A model generated the notes under the pieces. That model made no database searches. It saw only the letters and a program-made list of their open reading frames with translations, and was not told where the DNA came from. DNA of 64,000 bases from JAQVCM01 sp040403095 (GTDB taxonomy: Bacteria; Bacteroidota; Bacteroidia; Flavobacteriales_D; Crocinitomicaceae): assembly GCA_040403095.1 (NCBI GenBank), contig JBBALI010000001.1, positions 1 to 64,000 of the forward strand. Direction: 5' to 3'. The position numbers and the translations under genes are program-made. Shown here in pieces: positions 19,045 to 28,136 of this stretch. Within the stretch, counting starts at the first letter, position 1. Each line of letters starts with the position of its first letter.

Positions 19045-19397
19045 TCTAATGCTCCTTTTTTCAATACATACAAAAAGCCTATCAAGAAGAAGGCTACGAA
19101 TAGAATTACAGCCAAAAGACCTTCTAATTCCAATGCTTTAAAGTTCACAGCATATGGGTAAAAGAAAATGACTTCGACATCAAACAATACAAATAAAATT
19201 GCGGTCAAAAAATATCTTACAGATACAGGAAAACGAGCGTTTCCTTCTGATTCAATTCCACATTCGAAATTTGAATCTTTATTTTTGGAGTGAACACGTG
19301 GACCCAACAAGTGAGTTACAATCAAAACTGATACCACAAATCCCAGAGCTACAACGCCTTGTATAACGAGGGGCAGATAATCTTGAGCACTTGACAT
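19032..19397 (-). CDS. nuoA: NADH-quinone oxidoreductase subunit A
   Basis: This is the first gene of the complex I operon: a 121-residue protein with three transmembrane helices. The loop between helices 1 and 2 contains the conserved Cys (NFECGIESEGNARFPVSVRYF), and the second helix has FVLFDVEVIFFYPYAV with the conserved acidic pair. A 484-nt gene-free region lies upstream. Confidence 0.96.
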   Translation of the reverse strand: MSSAQDYLPLVIQGVVALGFVVSVLIVTHLLGPRVHSKNKDSNFECGIESEGNARFPVSVRYFLTAILFVLFDVEVIFFYPYAVNFKALELEGLLAVILFVAFFLIGFLYVLKKGALEWEK

Positions 19398-19448
19398 ACG
19401 TTTACAAATAAAATTGAGGTGTAAAATTAGTACTTATTAACATAGCAA

Positions 19449-19476
19449 CAAATCTAAAATTAAAAGTTAATACAAA
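19449..19476 (-). promoter_or_regulatory. Possible nuo operon promoter
   Basis: On the minus strand TTTG (19476-19473) and TAGATTTG (19456-19449) are separated by 16 nt, about 50 nt upstream of nuoA. The -7 element fits TAnnTTTG, but the spacing is 3-4 nt shorter than at the other promoters here, so this is tentative. Confidence 0.35.
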
Positions 19477-19599
19477 CTGTTTTGTTCATAGACAAACTTA
19501 AAAGGCATAAAGTTCATAAAAACAATTATTTAAAAGTACTTTTTTTGTAAAAATTCTTACAAATAAGAAAGATTCTAAATAACATATTAAAAAGGACCC

Positions 19600-19674
19600 G
19601 CTTCGCTATTAGACTTAAGACACTAGAAACGTTGCTTCGCAACTATTAGATTTGATTTTCTTTTTGCTTCGCAA
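19600..19674. repeat. Short heptad run and GCTTCGC mini-hairpins
   Basis: AGAC recurs at 19611 and 19618 and degenerates at 19625 (AGAA), a 7-nt period. It is followed by the perfect mini-palindrome GTTGCTTCGCAAC (19631-19643) and a second copy of its core, TTGCTTCGCAA (19664-19674). GCTTCGC also occurs at 19600-19606. This lies in the gene-free DNA between nuoA and gpsA and has no coding potential that I can see. Confidence 0.6.
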
Positions 19675-19718
19675 CTTTAGATTATCTCAAAATTTTTAAA
19701 AGAATTGTAATTAGGACA

Positions 19719-19774
19719 CTCTTCCCCTTTGAGTTGGGAAGCATCCGACGAAGTCAACGGGGACCAAGGGAGAG
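19719..19774. repeat. REP-like imperfect palindrome
   Basis: A pyrimidine-rich arm (CTCTTCCCCTTTG, 19719-19731) can pair imperfectly with CAAGGGAGAG (19765-19774), and internal GGGAA/TTCCC pairing is possible. GC content is well above that of the surroundings. It resembles the palindromic intergenic repeats common in Bacteroidota genomes; copy number cannot be judged from this window. Confidence 0.5.
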
Positions 19775-19828
19775 GGCATTTTTCCAAAAACTTAGAAAAA
19801 AGATTCAGACTATAACTCAATTAGGATA

Positions 19829-19870
19829 GTCTTCAGTCTAATGTCTTTTGTCTCTAGTCTTTGGTCTATT
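19829..19870. repeat. Heptamer tandem array GTCTNNN x6
   Basis: GTCT starts at 19829, 19836, 19843, 19850, 19857 and 19864, exactly every 7 nt, with variable triplets between. It ends 12 nt before the gpsA stop codon. The AGAC heptads at 19611-19631 are the same motif in reverse orientation. Confidence 0.8.
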
Positions 19871-19881
19871 TTTACAAAAAA

Positions 19882-20880
19882 TCAGCTCAACTTATCAGAC
19901 AAAATGCGCATTTCGATGACTGGGGAAATTTTTTCGTAGAGAATGTTATTCACCGCTTCAACAATCGGCATTTCAACTTGGAATTTTTTATTGATTTCAA
20001 CGACACATTTCACTGCGTAGTATCCTTCCGCAATCATATCCATTTCTAATTGTGCGGTTTTTACAGAATAGCCTTTACCAATCATGAAACCAAAAGTGCG
20101 GTTTCTGGAAAATTTTGAATAGGCTGTCACCAATAAATCACCTAAATAGGCACTTGATTTCACATCTCGGTGAATGGGACTTACCTCATCAATGAAGTTT
20201 TCAATTTCTTGTATGGCGTTTGCGATTAATACCGATTGAAAATTATCTCCGTAGCCCAAACCTGCGCAAATTCCGGAGGCAATGGCGTACACATTTTTCA
20301 AAACTGCTGAAAATTCGGTGCCGAATAAATCGTCGGAAACGGTTGTTTTGATGTATCTACAAGCCAACAATTTGGCCATTTCACCTGCAATTCGCTCGTC
20401 TTGACAAGCAATGGTTAAATATGAAAGTCGCTCCAAAGCCACTTCTTCCGCATGACAAGGTCCGCAGATAATTCCTATTTTCTTGTAAGGCGTGCCAAAA
20501 GTTTTGTGAATAAATCGCGCTGGAATGGCGTTGTATTCTGGCACTATTCCTTTCACGGCAGAAAAAACGATTTTTCCTTCGAAGAGCTCTTTGCTAACAT
20601 TTTCAAAAATCTTGACCAAAAAAGCAGAAGGCGTTGCAATGATTACAATGTCTGCAGGCGCAATAATCGCTTCCAAATCGTTGGAAACATTGATTTTATC
20701 CAAATTAAACTCTACAGATTGAAGGTATTTAGGATTGTGCTTGTAATTCAAAATATGATCGACAGCATCTTGACCACGCATCCACCAATTTACAGAATCT
20801 AAGTTGTTACACAAAATCTTCACCAAAGCTGTTGCCCAACTTCCGCCACCAATTACTGCTATTTTTCTTGAATTACTCAT
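19882..20880 (-). CDS. gpsA: NAD(P)H-dependent glycerol-3-phosphate dehydrogenase
   Basis: This enzyme reduces dihydroxyacetone phosphate to sn-glycerol 3-phosphate for phospholipid synthesis, in the cytoplasm. It has an N-terminal Rossmann motif (AVIGGGSWATALVKIL), NPKYL, the segment IVFSAVKGIVPEYN, the family signature VCGPCHAEEVA-like IICGPCHAEEVALER, and the catalytic-domain LKNVYAIASGICAGLGYGDN with its active-site Lys. The 332-residue length is normal. Its promoter candidate is at 20896-20903, giving a very short leader. Confidence 0.95.
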   Translation of the reverse strand: MSNSRKIAVIGGGSWATALVKILCNNLDSVNWWMRGQDAVDHILNYKHNPKYLQSVEFNLDKINVSNDLEAIIAPADIVIIATPSAFLVKIFENVSKELFEGKIVFSAVKGIVPEYNAIPARFIHKTFGTPYKKIGIICGPCHAEEVALERLSYLTIACQDERIAGEMAKLLACRYIKTTVSDDLFGTEFSAVLKNVYAIASGICAGLGYGDNFQSVLIANAIQEIENFIDEVSPIHRDVKSSAYLGDLLVTAYSKFSRNRTFGFMIGKGYSVKTAQLEMDMIAEGYYAVKCVVEINKKFQVEMPIVEAVNNILYEKISPVIEMRILSDKLS

Positions 20881-20895
20881 CTGCTAGTTCGTGTA

Positions 20896-20903
20896 CAAAT
20901 GTA
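20896..20903 (-). promoter_or_regulatory. -7 element of gpsA
   Basis: TACATTTG on the minus strand lies 15 nt upstream of the gpsA start codon. No TTG is found at the expected -33 distance, so support rests on the -7 element and its position. Confidence 0.4.
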
Positions 20904-20932
20904 ATAAAATTGATTTATTATTAATGATGACT

Positions 20933-20965
20933 TTTGTGAACATTCGATGAAGCGCTCTACCTTTG
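20933..20965 (+). promoter_or_regulatory. Promoter-like element facing into recJ antisense
   Basis: TTTG (20933-20936), a 21-nt spacer and TACCTTTG (20958-20965) match the Bacteroidota promoter consensus on the plus strand. Both flanking genes are on the minus strand, so any transcript would run antisense into the 3' end of recJ. Confidence 0.4.
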
Positions 20966-20982
20966 TGCAAAATCAATTAAAT

Positions 20983-22710
20983 TCAAATCATTGAACGTAT
21001 ATCTTTGACATTTAATTGCAAGGTTTCCAAATCTCGCCAAACGTTGGATTCAAGCGTAAATAATACTTCTATCGGCAGATTGCTTTCAACAATATCCAAT
21101 TTATCAATCATGTTAAATGCAATGGCATCAATTGTAACTTTAGAATTTGGTTGACCTAAAATCAATTTCAAATGAACCTCTTTCAAGATTTTGAATGATT
21201 TTACGTACACATTTTGCGCAACGAAAACGGGCTTCATATTTCCTGGTCCGTGTGGTTCTAACTGACTGATAATGCGTTTGAACTTTGGAATTTTATTTAA
21301 CAACTCATTTTCTTGAAAAATTTCATCAAAATGCAGAGCGTAATCAACGATTTGTTGCGGAACCAAATCTTCCTTAGCAATCATAGACTGCACAACAGAT
21401 TCAAACTTCACTTTAAATGCTTCTACATTTTCAAGTGGCATGGTCATTCCGGCAGCAAAAGTGTGACCGCCAAATTGTTCTAACAAATCAGTGCATTTTT
21501 CTAAGGCTGCATGAATATCTAATCCGCGGATACTGCGCGCAGAACCTGTTGCTTTTCCATTGGATTCAGTCAAAACAATCGTTGGTCGATAATGATTTTC
21601 TATCAAGCGAGAAGCAACAATTCCAATCACGCCTTTGTGCCAATCTTCCTGAAAAACAACTGTGGTGATTTTTGAATCAAAAGTGGAATCATTCTCTATT
21701 TGATCCAATGCCTCTGCAGTAATCAATTGATCTAAATCTTTCCGTTCTGCATTATTTTCATTGATGCTTTCGGCAATGGTTTTCAATTCTTCTTGGTCTT
21801 CGGAAATCATTAAACTGACCGCTTTTTTCCCTGTGTGAATTCTTCCGGCAGCATTGATTCGAGGCGCAATGATGAAAACGACATTTGTGAGTGTCAATGG
21901 CAGTGCTTTTCCTGCGACACGCAAAATTTCGGTGATTCCCAAACGTGGTTTGGCATTTAATAATTGCAAACCAAAATAACACAAAATGCGATTTTCTCCT
22001 GTAATTGGCACAATATCAGCACCAATTGAAATGGCTAATAAATCGAGTTGCTCAAACAATGTGGTTGTTTCCCAATCATTATTGATACACAAACCTTGTA
22101 GCAATTTGAAACCAACACCACAACCTGACAATTCCTTGTAAGGATAATCACAATCTGCTCTTTTGGGATCCAAAACCAAGCATTTTGGCAAAGTTTCTCC
22201 GGGCGTATGGTGGTCGCAAACAATAAAATCAATGCCCAAACTATTGGCAAAATCAACTTTTTCATTCGCTTTCACACCGCAATCCAGCGCAATTATCAGT
22301 TCAATATTTTGCACATGGGCATATTCAATTCCTTGAGAACTTACGCCATAACCTTCGGCATATCGATCTGGAATGTAAAATTCTATGTTTTGGTAATGTT
22401 CGATTAACACATTCCACATGACAGCAACGGCGGTCGTTCCATCAACATCATAATCACCATAAATCATGATTTTTTGGTTTTTCTCCATCGCCAAATTGAT
22501 GCGATCAACTGCTTCTTGTAAATCTTTCATCAAAAAAGGATCATGTAAATCATTCAATGATGGTCTGAAAAAATGTTGAGCTTCCTCGAAAGTTGAAATA
22601 TTGCGCTGCAGTAAAATCGTTGCCAATGCAGGTTCAATATTCAGGGTTTGCGCCAGAGTGTCGATTTTGTTTTGAGCAGGAATGTCTTTAATTAGCCAGC
22701 GTTTTTGCAT
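20983..22710 (-). CDS. recJ: Single-stranded-DNA-specific exonuclease RecJ
   Basis: This 5'-3' single-strand exonuclease acts in recombination and mismatch repair. The DHH-family motifs are clear: IYGDYDVDGTTAVAVMW (motif I, about residues 82-98), IALDCG, CDHHTPGE (motif III) and the later GHTFAAGMTMP of the DHHA1 domain. GIVASRLIENHYRPTIVLT and GSARSIRGLDIHAAL complete the core. The 575 residues are near the usual bacterial length. No operon partner is obvious. Confidence 0.96.
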   Translation of the reverse strand: MQKRWLIKDIPAQNKIDTLAQTLNIEPALATILLQRNISTFEEAQHFFRPSLNDLHDPFLMKDLQEAVDRINLAMEKNQKIMIYGDYDVDGTTAVAVMWNVLIEHYQNIEFYIPDRYAEGYGVSSQGIEYAHVQNIELIIALDCGVKANEKVDFANSLGIDFIVCDHHTPGETLPKCLVLDPKRADCDYPYKELSGCGVGFKLLQGLCINNDWETTTLFEQLDLLAISIGADIVPITGENRILCYFGLQLLNAKPRLGITEILRVAGKALPLTLTNVVFIIAPRINAAGRIHTGKKAVSLMISEDQEELKTIAESINENNAERKDLDQLITAEALDQIENDSTFDSKITTVVFQEDWHKGVIGIVASRLIENHYRPTIVLTESNGKATGSARSIRGLDIHAALEKCTDLLEQFGGHTFAAGMTMPLENVEAFKVKFESVVQSMIAKEDLVPQQIVDYALHFDEIFQENELLNKIPKFKRIISQLEPHGPGNMKPVFVAQNVYVKSFKILKEVHLKLILGQPNSKVTIDAIAFNMIDKLDIVESNLPIEVLFTLESNVWRDLETLQLNVKDIRSMI

Positions 22711-22902
22711 TTTTTTGTAAAATTTTAAGTCTAAAAATCGGTTTTCTAAATTAAGATAGGTAGAATTTTTGAAATAGAAATCAATTTTTTCAATAATTCA
22801 TTCCAAAACGCTAAAATGAATCAGCGAAAACTCTAAAAATCGCTAAACTAAATCAGCGTTTTTCGAATTTATTGCAACTTTAATTCAGCGAAACAGTTTG
22901 AA

Positions 22903-23457
22903 TTATTGGTTTTTTATTGATAAAGTCATCATAATACTGTCGCAATAATGGCCATTTTCTTTGAATAAATTGGGGATTACACCGCATTGTTTGAATCCCA
23001 TTTTTTGGTACAGATTTATTCCAGCTAAATTTTCTGCATAAACTTCCAATTGCAAATTTTCCAACATTGGATTTGAAATTGCCCAATCAATCGCCAGTTG
23101 CATCAAAGCACTTCCCAATCCTTGGTTTCGCCACTCGATCAACATTCCCATACCAACCAAAGCATTGTGTTGCATCACTTGGCGCTTGTTTCCTGTCAAG
23201 TCGATATTACCAATCAAATGACCCTCAAACTCAGCAACCAAAAACAAAGAATTTCGCGCATCCAAAAAAGATTGAATCCAAGCTTCTTCTTGCACTAAAG
23301 TCAAGTGAAATTCAGAAGTCGATTTGGGAATGTAAGGACTGTCGTCCAAATAATTTTTGATCATTTCCAACAAAGCGGCAGCATCGCGGACAACTGCTTC
23401 CCTGATTAATATTGTTTTACCGTTTTTGAGCTGAAAATTTTGAGGAGTGAAAATCAT
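22903..23457 (-). CDS. GNAT-family N-acetyltransferase
   Basis: This 184-residue acetyl-CoA-dependent acetyltransferase has the acetyl-CoA pyrophosphate loop at EWRNQGLGSALMQLAIDWA (motif RNQGLG), preceded by the beta-bulge strand VGMGMLI, and followed by LEVYAENLAGINLYQKMGFKQCG (motif B), a pattern typical of RimJ/RimL/SpeG-like and small-molecule acetyltransferases. The substrate cannot be told from sequence. It lies 170 nt from aspS, which is divergent. Downstream (22810-22890) three copies of (A/T)TCAGCG occur but form no clear terminator. Confidence 0.85.
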   Translation of the reverse strand: MIFTPQNFQLKNGKTILIREAVVRDAAALLEMIKNYLDDSPYIPKSTSEFHLTLVQEEAWIQSFLDARNSLFLVAEFEGHLIGNIDLTGNKRQVMQHNALVGMGMLIEWRNQGLGSALMQLAIDWAISNPMLENLQLEVYAENLAGINLYQKMGFKQCGVIPNLFKENGHYCDSIMMTLSIKNQ

Positions 23458-23603
23458 TTTAGTTGGGCATTTGAATTTATTTTCTATGAAGCAAACTTAC
23501 AAGAATTTCAAATCTAAAATACATTCAAATTATATTTACTTTCTGTAAATGCAAGAACTCAAAACTATTTCCTTATCAATTTCATATTTCCTTTTTCAAA
23601 CCT

Positions 23604-23611
23604 TATCTTTG
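23604..23611 (+). promoter_or_regulatory. -7 element of aspS
   Basis: TATCTTTG lies 20 nt before the aspS ATG, matching TAnnTTTG. A clear -33 TTG at 19-21 nt is absent. Confidence 0.5.
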
Positions 23612-23630
23612 CAATCTCAAATTCAATAAA

Positions 23631-25379
23631 ATGTATAGATCTCACACATGTGGCGAATTGCGCGCAAATCATATCGGAAACAAAGTTACCTTGGCTGGAT
23701 GGGTTCAGCGCTCAAGAGATTTAGGTGGAATGACTTTCGTGGATTTACGTGACCGTTATGGTATTACACAATTGGTTTTCAACTTAGAAGAGAATGAAAC
23801 TTTGTGTATGCAAGCCCGCAAATTGGGTCGTGAATTTGTGATTCAAATTGAAGGTGCTGTCATTGAACGTTCGAGCAAAAATGCCAATATGCCAACAGGT
23901 GACATTGAAATCGTAGTAGAAAAATTAACGATTTTAAATGCTGCCAAAACGCCTCCTTTCACAATTGAAGACGATACAGACGGCGGAGAAGAATTGCGTG
24001 CGCAATACCGTTACTTGGATTTGAGAAGAAATCCAGTGCAGCAAAAATTGCTTTTGAGAAACAAAGTCGCTTTAGAAACTAGAAAATATTTAGATGGACA
24101 AGATTTCTTGGACGTTGAAACTCCATACTTAATCAAATCTACGCCTGAAGGAGCGCGCGATTTTGTGGTTCCAAGTCGTATGAATGAAGGCGAATTTTAC
24201 GCATTGCCTCAATCTCCACAAACCTTCAAACAATTGTTGATGGTTTCTGGATTTGACCGTTATTACCAAATCGTGAAATGTTTCCGTGACGAAGATTTAC
24301 GTGCCGACAGACAACCAGAATTCACTCAAATTGACTGTGAAATGGCGTTTGTGGAGCAAGAAGATATTTTGCAAACATTTGAAGGTTTGATCAAACACTT
24401 GTTTCAAGAAATACGTGGAGTTGAATTTGAAGGCGCTTTTCCAAGAATGACTTACGCGGACGCCATGGAAAAATACGGTTCAGACAAACCAGACATTCGC
24501 TTCAATTTAGAATTTGTGTATTTGACTGATTTGGTTCAAAACAAAGGTTTTTCGATTTTCGATGCTGCTGAATCAGTCATCGCGATCAATTGCCAAGATT
24601 GTTCGGAATACACACGCAAGCAATTGGATGCATTGACGGATTGGGTGAAACGCCCACAAATTGGCGCAACTGGTTTGATTTACTTGAAATGCAATCCAGA
24701 CGGAACTTTCAAATCTTCAGTAGATAAATTCTATTCGCAAGAAGATTTGGCACAATGGGCAGAACGCGCAGGCGCTGTAGCTGGTGATTTGTTGTTGGTA
24801 CTTTGCGGCGGATTGGAAAAAACACGCAAACAAATGAATGAATTGCGTTTGCACATGGGAAATGAATTGGGATTGAGAAATCCGAATGTATTCAAACCTT
24901 TGTGGGTATTGGATTTCCCTTTGTTGGAATGGGACGAAGAAAACGGACGTTACCATGCGATGCACCATCCATTTACTTCTCCAAAACCAGAAGATTTTCA
25001 TTTGATCCAAACTGAGCCAGGAAAAGTTCGCGCCAATGCTTACGATTTAGCCATGAATGGCGTGGAATTGGGCGGAGGTTCGATTCGTATCCACGACCGT
25101 GAGTTGCAATCGCGCATGTTTGATTTATTAGGATTCACCAAAGAAGAAGCGCAAGCGCAATTTGGATTCTTGATGAACGCTTTTGAATACGGTGCGCCAC
25201 CACACGGAGGTTTGGCATTCGGTTTAGATCGTTTGGTTGCTACGATGGGCGGTTCAGATTCAATTCGTGATTACATCGCCTTCCCAAAAAATAATTCAGG
25301 TCGCGACGTGATGATTGACGCACCTTCGCCATTGGATGAAAAACAATTGAAAGAATTGCATATTAAGTTGAATGCTTAA
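23631..25379 (+). CDS. aspS: Aspartate-tRNA ligase
   Basis: This class II aminoacyl-tRNA synthetase charges tRNA-Asp (or both Asp and Asn tRNA if non-discriminating). The N-terminal OB-fold anticodon-binding domain contains GWVQRSRDLGGMTFVDLRD. Motif 2 is FRDEDLRADRQPEFTQID, and motif 3 is GLAFGLDRLVATMGG near the C-terminus. The GAD insertion domain lies between, giving the bacterial-type length of 582 residues. A strong terminator follows. Confidence 0.97.
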   Translation: MYRSHTCGELRANHIGNKVTLAGWVQRSRDLGGMTFVDLRDRYGITQLVFNLEENETLCMQARKLGREFVIQIEGAVIERSSKNANMPTGDIEIVVEKLTILNAAKTPPFTIEDDTDGGEELRAQYRYLDLRRNPVQQKLLLRNKVALETRKYLDGQDFLDVETPYLIKSTPEGARDFVVPSRMNEGEFYALPQSPQTFKQLLMVSGFDRYYQIVKCFRDEDLRADRQPEFTQIDCEMAFVEQEDILQTFEGLIKHLFQEIRGVEFEGAFPRMTYADAMEKYGSDKPDIRFNLEFVYLTDLVQNKGFSIFDAAESVIAINCQDCSEYTRKQLDALTDWVKRPQIGATGLIYLKCNPDGTFKSSVDKFYSQEDLAQWAERAGAVAGDLLLVLCGGLEKTRKQMNELRLHMGNELGLRNPNVFKPLWVLDFPLLEWDEENGRYHAMHHPFTSPKPEDFHLIQTEPGKVRANAYDLAMNGVELGGGSIRIHDRELQSRMFDLLGFTKEEAQAQFGFLMNAFEYGAPPHGGLAFGLDRLVATMGGSDSIRDYIAFPKNNSGRDVMIDAPSPLDEKQLKELHIKLNA

Positions 25380-25403
25380 TCGCAAAAAAGAATAATATTA
25401 TTG

Positions 25404-25438
25404 AAAGGGTCGGATTGTTTCTGACCCTTTTCTTTTTT
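25404..25438 (+). terminator. Terminator of aspS
   Basis: An 8-bp stem (AAAGGGTC at 25404-25411, GACCCTTT at 25423-25430) with an 11-nt loop is followed by TCTTTTTT. It lies between the convergent aspS and WG-repeat genes; the T-run serves the plus strand. Confidence 0.9.
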
Positions 25439-25462
25439 CAAGGCGAGAAGTTTTCAATTTAA

Positions 25463-28081
25463 TCAATTCAAATATTCCAAAATCCATTTCGCACTTGGGA
25501 TTTTTGACAATTGTGTTTTGGTCAAAATCAATTCAAAAGCCTGCGATTCGCCTTCAAAAAAGTACAATTTGATACCATTTGGATAAAACGAAAACTGTTT
25601 AACGCCACCAAACAGAATATCGGGTTTATTGCAATCAATTTTGATCTCCGGATTTTCTTGGATTGCATCTAAAATTTGCTTTTGATAAATGGGACTTAAT
25701 GGATTGAAAAGATCTGAAAACACGATTCTTTTGTTGGATCCGTCATTTTTGAAAATCCAGTTTGCTAATTCTAAATCCGCCGTTGAAGCATCTCTGTCAA
25801 TTCCGTAAGCCACCTGAACGGTGGGAGGTTGTGTAATGCTCAAGCTCATTGCTTTCGAAGAGAGAAATTCCGCTTTGAAAAATTTTGACCCATAACTCGA
25901 ACCACGCAAACCGTTGATTACAGTACTTTTATTCCCTTGAATTCGGCTCCAATATGTTGGATAGAAAAAATCATAAACCAAGTTTTTATGCGAATTCAAC
26001 AATTGTTTCTGCTCGTAATCACATTGAATATTGAAATAATAATAGTTGGTCGGTTCTGTCCAATTGTTCATCAATATTTCTTTTTTAGAAAGCGAAACTT
26101 CGTTTCCTTCTTTGTCGAAACAAAAAGACAGTCCATTTTTTTCTAGACTATAGTAAACTTTATCTCCTGTCGCGTCAAAGAATAAGGGAATAAAACTGGT
26201 AAACGAAGTGTCAATCATTTTAGGCTTACTGATATTAATGACTGCCACTCGATTTGTCGCTGTAATGCCAACGTACGATGTTTTTGTGAATTGAAATAAA
26301 TCACTGAAAATCGGTGGAATTTTCCACATATAGTTTTCATCAAGCAATCCTTTTTTGACATTTTGTTGGACAATCATCGCGTCCCAATCGTAGGACATCG
26401 CATCAAATTCAGCGTTGATTCTTTGCACGCCAAGTGTGTCGTAAATGCGCCATTTTCCCGCTTTTGTGTGCACCCAAATTCGATTTTTTGAGGCCATTTG
26501 TTGATTGATTGTGGTATGAAATTCCGTGAAAAGAAACCCTTTTCTAGAGTGAATGATATTAACCCCATCTTTCGTGTAAACAAGCGGTAAACCACCATTT
26601 TGCAAATCAATGGATTTTACTTTTTCGAAGGTATTATTGGTTTTGTTGTAGATAAATCCACCTAAATTGCCACTGATAAGTAAAAGATTACCAAAACTTT
26701 TTGGAAGATTGTAACCGTACATTTCTTGTCGCCACATTTTCTGAGCATTGTCGTAAATCAGCGGGTAATAATTGTCTTCGAATTGAAAAAGAAAAATGCT
26801 ATCCAATTGATTTTTAAAAGTTACGGGTGTAGCATTGAAATTTTCTTGTTCTGTTAAAAGAATTCGATTGACTGTTGGAATATTTTTATTTAAATCTTCA
26901 ATAAGTAGCGCTTCAAAATTACTGGTTACGAGGATGTTTGCATTGGTCGCAGGTATTAAAACTTCGCCTTTTTCGTTTAATATTCCCCAATGAAAACCTT
27001 TGTTTTGACGCATTCCATAGAAATAATACACGCGGTAAGCGTCTGATGCGTAATAATTGTTTTTGGGAATGCGAATCATTTTCGTCAAAAAAGTATCTGC
27101 TTCGATCAGTTTTTTCCCATTTAAATCAATTAAATCGTAACTGTTATTTTCAGAACGATGTCCAAAATAGCGCGCTGGAGATATTGTTTGTCCTTGAATA
27201 TTTATTGGGACAATTCTTTCATAAACTGGCTCAGTAATCACTTTCCAAATGCCATTTACGATTCCTTTTTTTCCATTTTCGGTAAAAATAAACTGATGCT
27301 GAGAATGCAAACAAGGCAAAGAAGTATTTGATTCATAAGTGTTTCGCTCAAATTGGAACCTTGGCCAAACAATCGGCTTTCCTTCTGGATCAAAAAGTCC
27401 GAATTTATTGTTTTTCACCACCGTAAAGTTGTCTCCACAAGGCATTCCCATATCGAACGTACTATCTGAAAGTACTTTTCCTGCATGATTAATGAAGCGA
27501 ACATTTCCTGCAAGCGTATAACTATTCACTTGTTTATCGCCAACTAAAAAGATTTCTTGTTCATTGTATTTGTATAGGATAATCCCGTCTATATAAGGAA
27601 TCAATAATTTGCCTTGCGCATCAACAACGGCAGATTGGTTTTTAGGTTGGGCGTTTTTAGGATAGGTTGTTTTTACGATTAAATACTTTTCGTGAATCAA
27701 TTGTTGTATGGAACTAAATTCCTGTGGAAGAATCCAGGTTTTGTTGGTGTCCATGATTCCCATAAACGTTTGACTCACATTTTCCTCCACTTTTCGGTTT
27801 ACAAGTACAAATTGATTCTCTTTGAGTTGATATACTTGATCGTACTTTGTGTCAACGAATGTTTTACCGTATCGATTTAAAATTCCCCATTTTTCTCCTT
27901 CTTTACAGAAAAAAAATCCACTTCCATTTACTTGGATATCTTGGTACTGCGCTGGAACGACCCATTTTTTGTCTGCATTTTTCAAACCATAAGCACAAGC
28001 GATAGGATCACGAACAACTTGAAGTTGCGCAAAACACAATGAATTCAATATAAGAAAAAAAATAACGAACGCTTTTTTCAT
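25463..28081 (-). CDS. Large exported WG-repeat protein
   Basis: The protein has a signal peptide (about residues 1-19, ending LCFAQ) followed by many WG-type repeats, each of the pattern hydrophobic-Gly-h-h-(N/D)-x-x-G-K followed by an aromatic: KWGILNRYGKTFVDTKYD, KFGLFDPEGKPIVWPRF, HWGILNEKGEVLIPAT, KWRIYDTLGVQRINAEFD and others, at least eight. WG repeats are beta-hairpin repeats of unknown function common in Bacteroidota. The last 150 residues are not repeats. I start it at the ATG at 28081 (872 residues); a TTG two codons upstream falls in the -7 promoter element. The export route is periplasmic or surface; no T9SS tail is visible. Confidence 0.8.
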   Translation of the reverse strand: MKKAFVIFFLILNSLCFAQLQVVRDPIACAYGLKNADKKWVVPAQYQDIQVNGSGFFFCKEGEKWGILNRYGKTFVDTKYDQVYQLKENQFVLVNRKVEENVSQTFMGIMDTNKTWILPQEFSSIQQLIHEKYLIVKTTYPKNAQPKNQSAVVDAQGKLLIPYIDGIILYKYNEQEIFLVGDKQVNSYTLAGNVRFINHAGKVLSDSTFDMGMPCGDNFTVVKNNKFGLFDPEGKPIVWPRFQFERNTYESNTSLPCLHSQHQFIFTENGKKGIVNGIWKVITEPVYERIVPINIQGQTISPARYFGHRSENNSYDLIDLNGKKLIEADTFLTKMIRIPKNNYYASDAYRVYYFYGMRQNKGFHWGILNEKGEVLIPATNANILVTSNFEALLIEDLNKNIPTVNRILLTEQENFNATPVTFKNQLDSIFLFQFEDNYYPLIYDNAQKMWRQEMYGYNLPKSFGNLLLISGNLGGFIYNKTNNTFEKVKSIDLQNGGLPLVYTKDGVNIIHSRKGFLFTEFHTTINQQMASKNRIWVHTKAGKWRIYDTLGVQRINAEFDAMSYDWDAMIVQQNVKKGLLDENYMWKIPPIFSDLFQFTKTSYVGITATNRVAVINISKPKMIDTSFTSFIPLFFDATGDKVYYSLEKNGLSFCFDKEGNEVSLSKKEILMNNWTEPTNYYYFNIQCDYEQKQLLNSHKNLVYDFFYPTYWSRIQGNKSTVINGLRGSSYGSKFFKAEFLSSKAMSLSITQPPTVQVAYGIDRDASTADLELANWIFKNDGSNKRIVFSDLFNPLSPIYQKQILDAIQENPEIKIDCNKPDILFGGVKQFSFYPNGIKLYFFEGESQAFELILTKTQLSKIPSAKWILEYLN

Positions 28082-28084
28082 ACT

Positions 28085-28113
28085 CAAATGTAATTATCAT
28101 TCATTCATAACAA
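28085..28113 (-). promoter_or_regulatory. Promoter of the WG-repeat gene
   Basis: Minus-strand TTG (28113-28111), an 18-nt spacer and TACATTTG (28092-28085). The transcription start would fall at or beside the ATG at 28081, so the mRNA would be nearly leaderless. Confidence 0.5.
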
Positions 28114-28136
28114 TGTTAACTTTTTCTTATTAAAAG

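Noticed and set aside
19600..19870. CRISPR array
   Set aside because: Period is 7 nt, there are no 25-40 nt repeats and no cas genes.
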